Shown here: one piece after another, positions 7,998 through 16,910 of the stretch | Layout of the letters: the number at the start of each line of letters is the position of its first letter | Position numbering within the stretch: position 1 is the stretch's first letter | Assembly: GCF_900129445.1 (NCBI RefSeq) | Contig: NZ_FQVT01000002.1 | Coordinates: 186,001 to 250,000 of the forward strand | Origin: Salegentibacter echinorum | GTDB lineage: Bacteria; Bacteroidota; Bacteroidia; Flavobacteriales; Flavobacteriaceae | Reading direction: 5' to 3' | DNA length: 64,000 bases | Position numbers and translations under genes: made by a program | The notes under the pieces: model-generated | Databases searched by the model: none | What the model was told of the DNA's origin: nothing | The model's input: only the letters and a program-made list of their open reading frames with translations

Positions 7998-9776
7998 TCA
8001 TTCCAGAAAAACCACTTTTTCGTTTTTTCCTATAACATCGTTATAATGAAATACCCTTTTTTTGCCTTCAGCATTAATAATAAAAAATGGTAAAATTGAA
8101 TTTTGATAGTCTTTAGTGCCCTTTATCCAGTCGCGGGTAGTAATTTCTTCTTCAATAGTGACTGTTTTTTCTTCAAAATCCCCATCACCAATTTTTTTGG
8201 CCCAGGGTTTTAATTCTGTTTTATTGGCAAAAAGTGAGGTGGCGTTTATTTTATCTAACATTTCTACATCGGCGCCGTTTTCATTGGTAGAAACTAAAAC
8301 TATTTTCTTCGGAATATAAAAAAGATCATCTGCTAATTGTGCTGCCAGAAAATTGATTTCACTGTTACCAGTTAGCGCAATAAAAGTACCTTTTTCAATG
8401 GCTTTGGCATCTTCCAGGGTTTCTTCTTTTAAAATATTGCCGTAAATACTGTTGAATCCCTGTTTTTTAGCTTCGGCTACCATATCCCGATTGGCATCTA
8501 CAATAACAACTTGTTCATCTTCTATTTGTTTAGCAATATATAATCCCAGCGGATTTGCTCCTAAAATAATATAACCACTCCTGGCATCCTGGTGCACCAG
8601 TTCATTTCTGTTCCTTAACCAGGTAGTGGTCCAGGTTAGAAAAATAGGCACCGTGAGGGTGGTAAAAATGGCCATAAAAACTAAAATTGAAAAGATTTCA
8701 CTGCTAATAATTCCCATTTGTAAACCTATCCCTGCAATAATAATCTCTACCGCGCCACGACCGTTCATTCCTGTTCCCACAGTAATTCCTTCACGCCAGC
8801 CATAACCACTGGGAAGGTAAAACAACGCCGTTCCCACTATTTTACCTATCATTGCGACTAAAATCACCACAATGAGCAAGAGTAAATCTGTTTGAAAAAC
8901 TTTTAAGGTTACTTCAAATCCCGCCGAAACGAAGAATATAGGTGCTAAAAAACCTATGGAAATATCGTGAAAAATATGGTTTATATCTTTTGATATCTGC
9001 CGGTTAAAAACACCATCCCTAATAAATAATCCAGCCATAAAAGCTCCTAAAATACTGTGTAATCCGGCAATTTCTGCTAATTCTGAAAACCCAAATACGA
9101 TAATTAAAATAAGGGTAAAATGAAGTGTCCTGTTAATATTGGACCTCATTAAATATTTTCCCAACAATGGTAAAAGATAAATACCTGCCAGGGCGGTAAA
9201 AATAAAAAACAGAATAGCTTTTCCTGCAACCCAGGCTAAACCAAGAGAATCTATACTGCCGGCATCTACATAACTCGTGATCCCGGCAAAAATTACCAGG
9301 GCTAAAGTGTCAGAAATTAGAGCACCAGCCATAAGAACGTAGGCTATTCGGGTATTGAGTAGTTTTAAATCTACCAAAATCCTGCTTTTGGTAGCCAGGG
9401 AAGTTACTGCAACGGCAATAGCTACAAAAACAGCGGCAATTTGAGTTCCGCCAAAATAGATTATGGTATAATAACCCAGGGCAAACGGTACAATAAACCC
9501 CCCAATAGCGGCCAGGAGACCTGGCCAGGATGCCTTGCCGAGATCACGAAAATTAATTTCCATCCCAATGTAAACCATAAGTAGGATGATTCCTACTTCA
9601 GCCAAAACACTAATCATTTCGGTAGCTTCCAGAACGCCAAAAATAGCGGGGCCCAGGATAATTCCTACTACTAATTCCCCGAGAATAGCGGGATAACCAA
9701 GTCGCTTTGCAGCCGATCCTCCTAACCAGGCACTAGCTAGAATAATTAATAGATTTAGGATATTAAATTCTTCCAT
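7998..9776 (-). CDS. CPA2-type cation/proton antiporter with RCK domain
   Basis: A 592-residue membrane protein of the monovalent cation:proton antiporter-2 family (KefB/RosB/GerN-like). The N-terminal about 380 residues form repeated hydrophobic helices with family elements such as LAEVGIILLMVYIGME, HSILGAFMAGLFIRDG and GMNGRGAVEIIIAGIG. A TrkA-N/RCK Rossmann domain follows (GYIILGANPLGLYIAKQIEDE, about 400 onward), with an acidic end to the first beta-alpha-beta unit (VIVDANRD). The C-terminus carries a short acidic tail. It probably exchanges K+ or Na+ for H+ under nucleotide control. It is divergent from the second antiporter across an AT-rich gap of 187 bp. Confidence 0.9.
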   Translation of the reverse strand: MEEFNILNLLIILASAWLGGSAAKRLGYPAILGELVVGIILGPAIFGVLEATEMISVLAEVGIILLMVYIGMEINFRDLGKASWPGLLAAIGGFIVPFALGYYTIIYFGGTQIAAVFVAIAVAVTSLATKSRILVDLKLLNTRIAYVLMAGALISDTLALVIFAGITSYVDAGSIDSLGLAWVAGKAILFFIFTALAGIYLLPLLGKYLMRSNINRTLHFTLILIIVFGFSELAEIAGLHSILGAFMAGLFIRDGVFNRQISKDINHIFHDISIGFLAPIFFVSAGFEVTLKVFQTDLLLLIVVILVAMIGKIVGTALFYLPSGYGWREGITVGTGMNGRGAVEIIIAGIGLQMGIISSEIFSILVFMAIFTTLTVPIFLTWTTTWLRNRNELVHQDARSGYIILGANPLGLYIAKQIEDEQVVIVDANRDMVAEAKKQGFNSIYGNILKEETLEDAKAIEKGTFIALTGNSEINFLAAQLADDLFYIPKKIVLVSTNENGADVEMLDKINATSLFANKTELKPWAKKIGDGDFEEKTVTIEEEITTRDWIKGTKDYQNSILPFFIINAEGKKRVFHYNDVIGKNEKVVFLE

Positions 9777-9804
9777 AGCTGTAGAATTAATATTAAAATT
9801 GAAA

Positions 9805-9825
9805 AATATTAAAAATTTTAATATT
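9805..9825. promoter_or_regulatory. AT-only palindrome between divergent antiporter genes
   Basis: AATATTAAAA and TTTTAATATT form a perfect 10+1+10 inverted repeat. It lies 29 bp upstream of the left antiporter start, inside a nearly GC-free stretch (about 9785-9860). Base composition makes chance palindromes easier here. It could be an operator or simply promoter DNA that melts readily. Confidence 0.3.
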
Positions 9826-9923
9826 AGTTTTATTAAATATATATTTTATTTAATTTTTCGTAAATAAATAATTATTTCTCATGAAAAGCTTTATTTTTTT
9901 CTATTATTGCAATTAAATCAAGC

Positions 9924-9931
9924 TATTTTTG
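9924..9931 (+). promoter_or_regulatory. Candidate -7 element of the second antiporter gene
   Basis: TATTTTTG matches the Bacteroidota -7 consensus TAnnTTTG. It lies 32 bp before the ATG at 9964. The nearest TTG (9907) is only 14 nt upstream, shorter than the usual 17-23, so only the -7 half is convincing. It argues against translation starting at the TTG at 9907. Confidence 0.4.
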
Positions 9932-9963
9932 TATTGAACAATTATAGTTTAAACCCTAAGCGC

Positions 9964-11877
9964 ATGTTAGAGCTTGCTAGTTTGATAATTTTGGGTATTC
10001 TCGCCCAGTGGTTGGCTTGGAAAATAAAGACGCCGGCCATTCTTCCTTTAATTTTAATAGGCCTTCTCGTAGGACCGGTTTCTACCTTAATTTCTGAAGA
10101 CGGGACCAAATGGGTAGAACCAATATGGAACGGCTCTAAAGGACTTTTTCCCGGGGAAAGCCTCTTTTATTTTGTCTCCCTGGCTGTTTCTGTGATACTT
10201 TTTGAAGGCGGATTAACTCTTAGAAAAAGTGAAGTTGGGAATATTGGTCCGGTGATTTTAAAATTAATTAGTGTGGGTACCGTGGTTACCTTTATGGGTG
10301 CCGGTTTAGCCGCACATTTTATATTTGACCTCTCCTGGCAAATATCATTTCTCTTTTCAGCATTAATTGTGGTTACAGGGCCTACCGTTATTTCACCTAT
10401 TCTTCGAAATATCCCTCTAAAAGCTCACGTTTCTTCTGTACTTAAATGGGAAGGAATTCTTATTGATCCTATTGGAGCTTTAATTTCTGTATTGATGTTC
10501 GAGTTTATTAGGGTAGAAGGCGGGCAGGATTTTACGCAAACCGCGTTAATTGAATTCGGTAAAATTCTTCTATTTGGTTTTACTTTCGGCTTTACTTTTG
10601 CACATTTGTTAGGGTTTTTGATTAAAAAACAGATTATTCCGCATTATTTGCTTAATGTATTTACACTTGCAACTGTTTTAGGTGTATTTGTCCTCGCAGA
10701 TATTTTTGCACACGAGAGCGGTTTACTGGCTGTAGTAGTAATGGGAATGGTAATGGGGAATAAAGATCTTCCCAACATCAAAGAATTACTTTATTTTAAA
10801 GAATCTCTAAGTGTTTTACTGGTTTCAATTCTATTTATTTTACTGGCAGCCAACATAGAAATTGAAGATCTTTTACTGGTTTTTAACTGGAACTCGCTAA
10901 TTTTATTTGGTATTGTGGCTTTATTAGTAAGGCCTATAGGCGTTATTTTAAGTTCTTTGGGTGCCGGTTTAAAATGGAACGAAATAGCATTTATAAGCTG
11001 GGTTGGTCCAAGAGGTATTGTAGCTGCGGGTATCGCTTCTTTATTTGGCTTAAGACTTTCCCGGGAAGGCGTAGAAGGAGCAGAATATATCACTCCGCTG
11101 GTTTTTATGATTGTGCTTTGTTCAGTTTTGCTTAACGCTGCTACGGCGAGAATCTTTGCCAAGCTGGTAGGTGTATTTATTAAGAATTCCCAGGGAATTT
11201 TAATTATTGGCGCATCTTCAATTTCCCGATTAATTGGTAAATACCTGCACGAACACGAAAGGCGTGTGGTTTTACTGGATAGTAACTCAGATAACGTGAG
11301 AAAAGCCAGGAAATTGGGAATTGACGCTATTGAAGGTAGTGTGTTTGCAGATGACCTTATGAATAACATCGAGCTTAATGATATAGGTTTTGTAATGGCA
11401 TTGACGGCGAATAGCAGCATTAACAAAACGGCCATTAAAAAGTTTAAAAAACAGTTTGGTGAAAACGGTACTTTTAGGGTGATTACTGCCGATGAGATGA
11501 ATAATCCTGAAAAAAATCCTTCGGAAGGCTTATTTTCTCCTACCGATGATTATATAAAATTGACCGAAGTTTCCAGGAAATATCCTAAAATTCACGAAAT
11601 AGACCTTAATAGTAAAGAGCACTACAACGGACTCATAGAAATTTCAAAAACCGATCCCGATATTATTCCACTTTTTGTAAAAGACGAGGAAGGAAACCTT
11701 ACTATCATCCCTTCACATAGCTCTGAGGTTGAGATCGCTGAAGATTACCAATTGGTTTACCTTGGTAAAAAAATTCAGCGGGAAGAAAAGGAAGAAGACT
11801 ATGATGAAACTATTGATAATGCAGAGGCGGAAGAAGAAATCATAACGGAAAAACAAAAGCAGGAAGAAAATAATTAG
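9964..11877 (+). CDS. Cation/proton antiporter (NhaP/CPA1-like) with RCK domain
   Basis: A 637-residue membrane antiporter counted from ATG 9964. An in-frame TTG at 9907 would add 19 residues but lies upstream of the likely -7 promoter box. The N-terminal about 400 residues form the exchanger fold (FEGGLTL, VTGPTVISPIL, KWEGILIDPIGAL with the acid-rich transport helix, SWVGPRGIVAAGIASL). These are typical of NhaP2/NhaK-type sodium:proton exchangers. A TrkA-N domain follows (GILIIGASSISRLIGKYLHE), with a second C-terminal regulatory segment. The last about 35 residues are very acidic (EEKEEDYDE...). With its divergent neighbour it probably serves ion and pH homeostasis. Confidence 0.88.
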   Translation: MLELASLIILGILAQWLAWKIKTPAILPLILIGLLVGPVSTLISEDGTKWVEPIWNGSKGLFPGESLFYFVSLAVSVILFEGGLTLRKSEVGNIGPVILKLISVGTVVTFMGAGLAAHFIFDLSWQISFLFSALIVVTGPTVISPILRNIPLKAHVSSVLKWEGILIDPIGALISVLMFEFIRVEGGQDFTQTALIEFGKILLFGFTFGFTFAHLLGFLIKKQIIPHYLLNVFTLATVLGVFVLADIFAHESGLLAVVVMGMVMGNKDLPNIKELLYFKESLSVLLVSILFILLAANIEIEDLLLVFNWNSLILFGIVALLVRPIGVILSSLGAGLKWNEIAFISWVGPRGIVAAGIASLFGLRLSREGVEGAEYITPLVFMIVLCSVLLNAATARIFAKLVGVFIKNSQGILIIGASSISRLIGKYLHEHERRVVLLDSNSDNVRKARKLGIDAIEGSVFADDLMNNIELNDIGFVMALTANSSINKTAIKKFKKQFGENGTFRVITADEMNNPEKNPSEGLFSPTDDYIKLTEVSRKYPKIHEIDLNSKEHYNGLIEISKTDPDIIPLFVKDEEGNLTIIPSHSSEVEIAEDYQLVYLGKKIQREEKEEDYDETIDNAEAEEEIITEKQKQEENN

Positions 11878-11910
11878 ATAAGTTAAAGCTCTAGCTTAAT
11901 TATAAATGGC

Positions 11911-11964
11911 TGTCATTCCAACGTAAGAGGAATCTTTTCTTTTAAAAGAAAGATTCTTCTTACG
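11911..11964. repeat. Dispersed TGTCATTCC repeat forming a hairpin between convergent genes
   Basis: The segment begins TGTCATTCCAACGTAAGAGG and folds into a long stem. CGTAAG (11922-11927) pairs with CTTACG (11959-11964), and GAATCTTTTCTTTT pairs with AAAAGAAAGATTC inside. A fuller copy of the same repeat lies at 39034-39118. Its position between two convergent genes suggests that it also works as a bidirectional terminator. Confidence 0.7.
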
Positions 11965-11981
11965 CTAGAAACTGTGTTGTG

Positions 11982-12743
11982 TTAGTCTTCTGCTTCCATT
12001 TTCGCTACCAACTCATCGATGATTTCCAGGTTGTGAAATACATTTTGCACATCTTCGTCATCTTCAAATTTTTCAGCCAAATTTAAAATTTCTTCAGCAT
12101 CTGCTACTGGAAGTTCAATAGTATTCATAGGAATGCGCTGTATTTCAGAAGATTTTACTTCCATGTTTAGCTCTTCGAGTTTGGAAGACATAAGTCCAAA
12201 ATCGGTGAAATCTGTAAAAACGCTTATAAAACCTTCATCTTTTTCAATTTTTGAAGCACCTCCTTCAATAAGCTCCAGTTCAAACTCTTCCAGATCCATT
12301 TCAATTTTTTCTTTTTCAAGTACAAAAACCCCTTTTTTATCGAAGAGAAATTCCAGAGAACCATTGGTTCCTAAATTCCCATTATTTTTAGAAAAAATAG
12401 AGCGTACAGAAGCTACCGTTCTATTTGTATTATCTGTGGTACATTCAATAAAGAAAGCGATACCGTGAGGGCCGTAGCCTTCAAAAGTAACAGTCTCATA
12501 ATTATCGGCATCTGCACCGCTGGCTTTCTTTATAGCACGTTCTATGGTGTCTTTTGGCATATTCACACCTTTGGCGTTAGAAACCGCGTTACGCAGCGTA
12601 GGATTGGATTCTATATCTGGACCGCCTCCTTCTTTTACGGCAACGCTAATTTCCTTAATGGCCCGGGTAAACTGTTTCGCCCTCTTTTTGTCCTGTGCTC
12701 CTTTACGATGCTTGATATTCGCCCATTTACTATGTCCAGCCAT
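11982..12743 (-). CDS. YebC/PmpR family protein (transcription/translation factor)
   Basis: A 253-residue cytoplasmic protein with the family N-terminus MAGHSKWANIKHRKGAQD, the TRAIKEISVAVKEGGG helix and the middle YEGYGPHGI-like segment (EGYGPHGIAFFIECTTDN). The C-terminal third is acidic, as usual. Family members were first described as DNA-binding regulators. Recent work on the YebC family assigns roles in translating difficult (proline-rich) stretches, so the exact function is open. The start is fixed by the conserved first residues. It is convergent with the antiporter gene. Confidence 0.93.
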   Translation of the reverse strand: MAGHSKWANIKHRKGAQDKKRAKQFTRAIKEISVAVKEGGGPDIESNPTLRNAVSNAKGVNMPKDTIERAIKKASGADADNYETVTFEGYGPHGIAFFIECTTDNTNRTVASVRSIFSKNNGNLGTNGSLEFLFDKKGVFVLEKEKIEMDLEEFELELIEGGASKIEKDEGFISVFTDFTDFGLMSSKLEELNMEVKSSEIQRIPMNTIELPVADAEEILNLAEKFEDDEDVQNVFHNLEIIDELVAKMEAED

Positions 12744-12850
12744 GAGTAGTTTGCTTTTTTAAAGAAAAAATAGTCCTACAAATTTAAGAAAATGTGGAAC
12801 ATCATAAAACTATGAATGACGATACCAAATTTTAAAATGAAAATTCAAAA

Positions 12851-13153
12851 TTAGGTAAGTCTTTCAGAGATTTTATTAATATCCTGGCGTGTATGAAGAA
12901 TGGCAAAAATGATAATCTCTTCATCTCTAATTTGATAAAAAATACCAAAAGGAAATCTTTTAACTAAAGCCCTCCTCAAATTTTGATATTGAACCTGATA
13001 ATGTTTCGGGTATTTTCTAAGATATTTTATTTCTGAATTTATTTCTTTTTTGAAATTAGCAGCAATTTGTACTCCCCCTTTTCTTAAATAATAAGCTTTT
13101 GCTTTGGAAAGATCATTCTTTACTTCCGGTAGAAATTTAACCGTATAAACCAT
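12851..13153 (-). CDS. RelE/ParE family toxin
   Basis: A 100-residue basic protein with the ParE/RelE fold pattern. It opens with beta strand VKFLPEVKNDLSKAKAYYLRKGG, has central R-x-P-KHYQVQY, and closes with FPFGIFYQIRDEEIIIFAILHTRQD, the C-terminal strand-rich core of these toxins. ParE members poison gyrase and RelE members cleave mRNA on the ribosome; which applies here is not visible. Its ATG overlaps the antitoxin's stop codon (TAATG), the tight coupling expected of a toxin-antitoxin operon. Confidence 0.85.
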   Translation of the reverse strand: MVYTVKFLPEVKNDLSKAKAYYLRKGGVQIAANFKKEINSEIKYLRKYPKHYQVQYQNLRRALVKRFPFGIFYQIRDEEIIIFAILHTRQDINKISERLT

Positions 13154-13353
13154 TACCAGGTTTCTTTAAAACTATCCCAATCTAAAACATCTTCAGGATT
13201 CTTCTCAAAGCTTTTTATTCTACTATTCAGCTCTTTTTTTTGAGCAGATGTAATATCATGCACTAAAATTTGTTCAATATCCTCTATAACCTGCTCATCC
13301 GTTATTTTAGTGAGTTTTTGGATTAAATCGTATTTTCTGGTTTTAAGGTCCAT
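13153..13353 (-). CDS. Antitoxin of the ParE/RelE module
   Basis: A 66-residue acidic protein (MDLKTRKYDLIQKLTKI...) ending DVLDWDSFKETW, typical of the small 'addiction module' antitoxins that pair with ParE-like toxins in Bacteroidota. No separate DNA-binding fold is obvious in the N-terminus. The stop codon overlaps the toxin's start by one base. The pair sits between yebC and lepA, 47 bp from lepA, on the same strand. Confidence 0.75.
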   Translation of the reverse strand: MDLKTRKYDLIQKLTKITDEQVIEDIEQILVHDITSAQKKELNSRIKSFEKNPEDVLDWDSFKETW

Positions 13354-13400
13354 AATCCTGGATTTTAGCTAAAGATACGAAATTGAAAGATATTTAGTTT

Positions 13401-15197
13401 TTAATCATTCAACTTCAATACCGCCATAAATGCTTCCTGCGGAATTTCAACATTTCCTACCTGGCGCATACGTTTTTTACCTTTTTTCTGCTTTTCTAAA
13501 AGTTTACGTTTTCTGGAAATATCCCCACCGTAACACTTGGCGGTTACATCTTTTCGAAGGGCTTTTACCGTTTCACGAGCTATAATTTTTGCCCCAATTG
13601 CCGCCTGTATCGGGATATCAAACTGTTGTCTTGGTATCAATTCTTTAAGCTTTTCGCACATTTTCTTCCCAATATCATAAGCATTATCTACGTGTAAAAG
13701 GGCAGAAAGAGCGTCAACTTTATTTGCGTTTAAAAGCACATCTACTTTTACCAATTTAGATTCGCGCAATCCAATTGGTGAATAATCAAAAGAAGCATAA
13801 CCACGGGAAACAGTTTTTAAGCGATCATAAAAATCGAAAACAATTTCAGCCAGGGGCATATCGAAAGATAGCTCCACACGCTCGGGCGTTAAATAAACCT
13901 GGTTGGTAACCTCGCCTCGTTTCTCAATACACAATGTCATGACCGGCCCAACATAATCGGCTTTGGTAATAATGGTTGCCTTAATAAACGGCTCCTCAAC
14001 CCTGTTTAAGGAAGAAGGCTCTGGCAGGTCTGACGGGTTGTTGACTAAAATAACATCATCAGGGTTTTTATTGGTATAAGCGTGGTAGGAAACGTTGGGC
14101 ACGGTGGTAATTACCGTCATATCAAATTCCCGCTCCAACCGCTCCTGTATAATCTCCAGGTGCAGCATTCCCAAAAAGCCACAACGAAACCCAAATCCTA
14201 ATGCTGCAGAACTCTCCGGAAGAAAAACTAAAGAAGCATCATTAAGCTGAAGTTTTTCCATGGAAGACCTTAATTCTTCATAATCTTCGGTATCTACAGG
14301 GTAAATTCCGGCAAAAACCATTGGTTTTACATCCTCGAAGCCGGCAACTGCTTCGGTGGTAGGTTTTTCGGCATCGGTTATGGTATCTCCAACTTTTACT
14401 TCCCGGGCGTCTTTAATCCCGGTGATTAAGTAGCCTACATCGCCGGTTTTAATCTCCTTCTGCGGAAATTGTTTTAAACGGAGCGTCCCCACTTCATCGG
14501 CATTATAGTCTTTTTGGGTCGCCACAAATTTAATATGCTGCCCTTTTTTTATAGAACCATTTATTACCCTAAACAAAGTTTCTACCCCACGAAATGGATT
14601 GTAAACCGAATCGAAAATTAAAGCTCTTAAGGGAGCATCTATTTTACCCGATGGTGCCGGTATTTTTGTAATAATGGCTTTAAGAATTTCTTCTATTCCT
14701 AAACCTGTTTTAGCACTGGCAGGGATAACTTCCTCCCGGGTACAACCCAAAAGATCTACGATATCGTCTGTAACCTCTTCTGGGTTGGCGCTGGGCAAAT
14801 CTACTTTGTTCAACACGGGAATAATTTCCAAATCGTGCTCTAATGCAAGATAGAGGTTAGAAATAGTTTGTGCCTGTATGCTTTGCGCGGCATCTACAAT
14901 TAATAAAGCGCCTTCACAGGCAGCTATAGAACGGGAAACTTCGTAAGAAAAATCTACGTGTCCCGGAGTATCAATAAGGTTTAAAACATATTTTTCCCCT
15001 TCATATTCATAATCCATTTGAATGGCGTGACTTTTAATGGTAATACCACGCTCGCGTTCCAAATCCATACTGTCCAGAAGTTGTTCCTGCTTTTCACGGG
15101 ATGTTACCGAGCCGGTAAAGTCCAGAAGCCTGTCGGCGAGCGTGCTTTTTCCGTGGTCAATATGTGCGATTATACAAAAGTTCCTAATATGTTTCAT
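13401..15197 (-). CDS. lepA: Elongation factor 4 (LepA), ribosome back-translocase GTPase
   Basis: A 598-residue GTPase with intact G motifs: [15 protein letters not shown] (G1), [10 protein letters not shown] (G2), DTPGHVDF (G3) and NKVDLPSA (G4). The EF-G-like domains follow, and the LepA-specific C-terminal domain ends in [25 protein letters not shown], which contacts the ribosome. Length is standard (about 598). LepA binds stalled or mistranslocated ribosomes and affects initiation. A 414-bp gap separates it from the divergent sugar-transport operon. Confidence 0.97.
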   Translation of the reverse strand: MKHIRNFCIIAHIDHGKSTLADRLLDFTGSVTSREKQEQLLDSMDLERERGITIKSHAIQMDYEYEGEKYVLNLIDTPGHVDFSYEVSRSIAACEGALLIVDAAQSIQAQTISNLYLALEHDLEIIPVLNKVDLPSANPEEVTDDIVDLLGCTREEVIPASAKTGLGIEEILKAIITKIPAPSGKIDAPLRALIFDSVYNPFRGVETLFRVINGSIKKGQHIKFVATQKDYNADEVGTLRLKQFPQKEIKTGDVGYLITGIKDAREVKVGDTITDAEKPTTEAVAGFEDVKPMVFAGIYPVDTEDYEELRSSMEKLQLNDASLVFLPESSAALGFGFRCGFLGMLHLEIIQERLEREFDMTVITTVPNVSYHAYTNKNPDDVILVNNPSDLPEPSSLNRVEEPFIKATIITKADYVGPVMTLCIEKRGEVTNQVYLTPERVELSFDMPLAEIVFDFYDRLKTVSRGYASFDYSPIGLRESKLVKVDVLLNANKVDALSALLHVDNAYDIGKKMCEKLKELIPRQQFDIPIQAAIGAKIIARETVKALRKDVTAKCYGGDISRKRKLLEKQKKGKKRMRQVGNVEIPQEAFMAVLKLND

Positions 15198-15611
15198 CTG
15201 TTTGTTTTTTAGGTTCAGGATAAATAATGAGAACAGAATCTCACTACCTTCCAGCGCATTGCCTATCTTTTCGATTCAGCATCTTGCTGTTTCACAGGCT
15301 AACTATAAAAATTAAATTTTCGGTTTGAAAATTCAATAAATTTAAGTTTACAAATATAGTTTATTTCATAATCTTAAAAAGAAACTTGGAAACTAAGAAT
15401 CAACGAAATTAGTACGAAAAGTAAAAAAGCTGCCGTATCTTTATATAAAATTTTCAACCATCTTAGTGTTAATTATAAAAAAAGTTACTGAAGTGTACCC
15501 TAGATATAAAAAAAGTTTCTTTTTTTTGTATAAAACCTTTTCGTAGAATTACTTTTAGCATAATAAACCTTTCAAACAATAAAATTCTTCGGAAAACTTA
15601 TAAAATTTTAT
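15198..15611. other. Divergent intergenic region between lepA and the amino-sugar locus
   Basis: A 414-bp AT-rich region with no gene. It must carry promoters for lepA (leftward) and the transporter operon (rightward). The best rightward candidate is TTG (15526-15528), 21 nt, then TACTTTTA (15550-15557), one base off TAnnTTTG. No copy of the 17-bp palindrome found before the two SusC genes is seen here. Confidence 0.4.
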
Positions 15612-16877
15612 ATGGCAGCTCAATCTGAATCCAAAAAGAATAGTACTAGTAGGTCTATCATTATTATTGGAGTTTTGTTTTTTATCTTCGGGTTTGTGAC
15701 CTGGCTTAACTCGGTATTAATTCCCTTTTTAAAAACGGCTAGTGAATTAAATAACTTCGAATCTTATTTAGTAGCCTTCGCTTCTTATATTTCATATTTT
15801 GTTATGGCCATACCTTCGGCCTGGGTCTTAAAGAAAACTGGTTTTAAGAACGGGATGTCGCTTGGTTTGGTAGTGATGGCGGTTGGGGCGCTTATATTTA
15901 TTCCGGCCGCAATGTCCAGAACTTATGCTATGTTCCTTTTTGGCTTGTTTGTGCAAGGTACAGGTTTAGCTTTATTACAATCTGCTGCTAACCCTTATAT
16001 TACAATTCTTGGTCCTATTGAAAGTGCCGCGAAGCGCTTAAGTATTATGGGGATTTGTAATAAAATTGCCGGTGCTCTAGCACCTATTATTTTTGGCGCC
16101 CTTCTTCTTAAAAACATGGATGCTGTAGAAGCAAGGTTAGAAACTATGACTGGTATAGCAAGGGCAACCGAATTAGACAAACTTGCTTCCCTGGTTATTA
16201 CGCCCTACATCACCATGGCCGTGATCCTGGTAGGACTGTCTGTATTAATTTATTATTCAGCATTGCCTGAAATAGAAACCGACGGGGAGGACGAGAAAGT
16301 TTTAGCAGCCAATAAAGATAAAACCAGCGTATTTCAATTCCCAAACCTGTTACTGGGTACTTTGGCTATGTTTATGTATGTTGGGGTAGAAGTTATTGCT
16401 GGTGATACCGTAATTAGTTATGCAAAGGACGGGCAGAATATTGCGACAGATGTTGCTAAATTCTTTACTACCTATACTTTAATCGCGATGATCGTAGGTT
16501 ATTTAATAGGTACTGTGACAATTCCAAAATATATAAGTCAGCAAAAAGCTTTACAAATCTCGGGAGTTCTGGGAATTATATTGGGACTCGCTGCTATATT
16601 TACAGACGGTTATATTTCCGTTTTATGTATATCTTTACTTGGTTTGGCCAACGCACTTGTATTCCCCGCCATTTGGCCATTAGCTTTAGAAGGATTGGGA
16701 AGATTTACCAAAATTGGCTCTTCGTTTTTAATTATGGCATTAGCAGGTGGTGCAATTCTACCACTTGTTTATGGCTCACTGGCCGATGCCTACGATCCTC
16801 AAACGGCATATTGGATTGTAATTCCAAGTTACCTTTATATCCTGTTCTTTGCAATAAAAGGTCATAAAATAAGATAA
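15612..16877 (+). CDS. Sugar MFS transporter (FucP/NagP-like)
   Basis: A 421-residue transporter of the FucP/GluP branch of the major facilitator superfamily with 12 predicted helices. Family elements include FFIFGFVTWLNSVLIPFLK at the N-terminus, FVQGTGLALLQSAANPYITILGP and a second-half GVEVIAGDTVISYAKD. Homologues in Bacteroidota and marine gammaproteobacteria (NagP) import N-acetylglucosamine. Here the gene is followed within 33 bp by a GH20 hexosaminidase and then MurQ, which points to GlcNAc and/or MurNAc as substrate. That assignment is inferred from context. Confidence 0.88.
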   Translation: MAAQSESKKNSTSRSIIIIGVLFFIFGFVTWLNSVLIPFLKTASELNNFESYLVAFASYISYFVMAIPSAWVLKKTGFKNGMSLGLVVMAVGALIFIPAAMSRTYAMFLFGLFVQGTGLALLQSAANPYITILGPIESAAKRLSIMGICNKIAGALAPIIFGALLLKNMDAVEARLETMTGIARATELDKLASLVITPYITMAVILVGLSVLIYYSALPEIETDGEDEKVLAANKDKTSVFQFPNLLLGTLAMFMYVGVEVIAGDTVISYAKDGQNIATDVAKFFTTYTLIAMIVGYLIGTVTIPKYISQQKALQISGVLGIILGLAAIFTDGYISVLCISLLGLANALVFPAIWPLALEGLGRFTKIGSSFLIMALAGGAILPLVYGSLADAYDPQTAYWIVIPSYLYILFFAIKGHKIR

Positions 16878-16910
16878 TTAATGTTATAAGTCTTATAAAT
16901 ACAGCATACA

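Noticed and set aside
9907-9963. TTG start at 9907 for the second antiporter
   Set aside because: A -7 promoter box (9924-9931) lies downstream of it, and the hydrophobic first helix begins right after ATG 9964.
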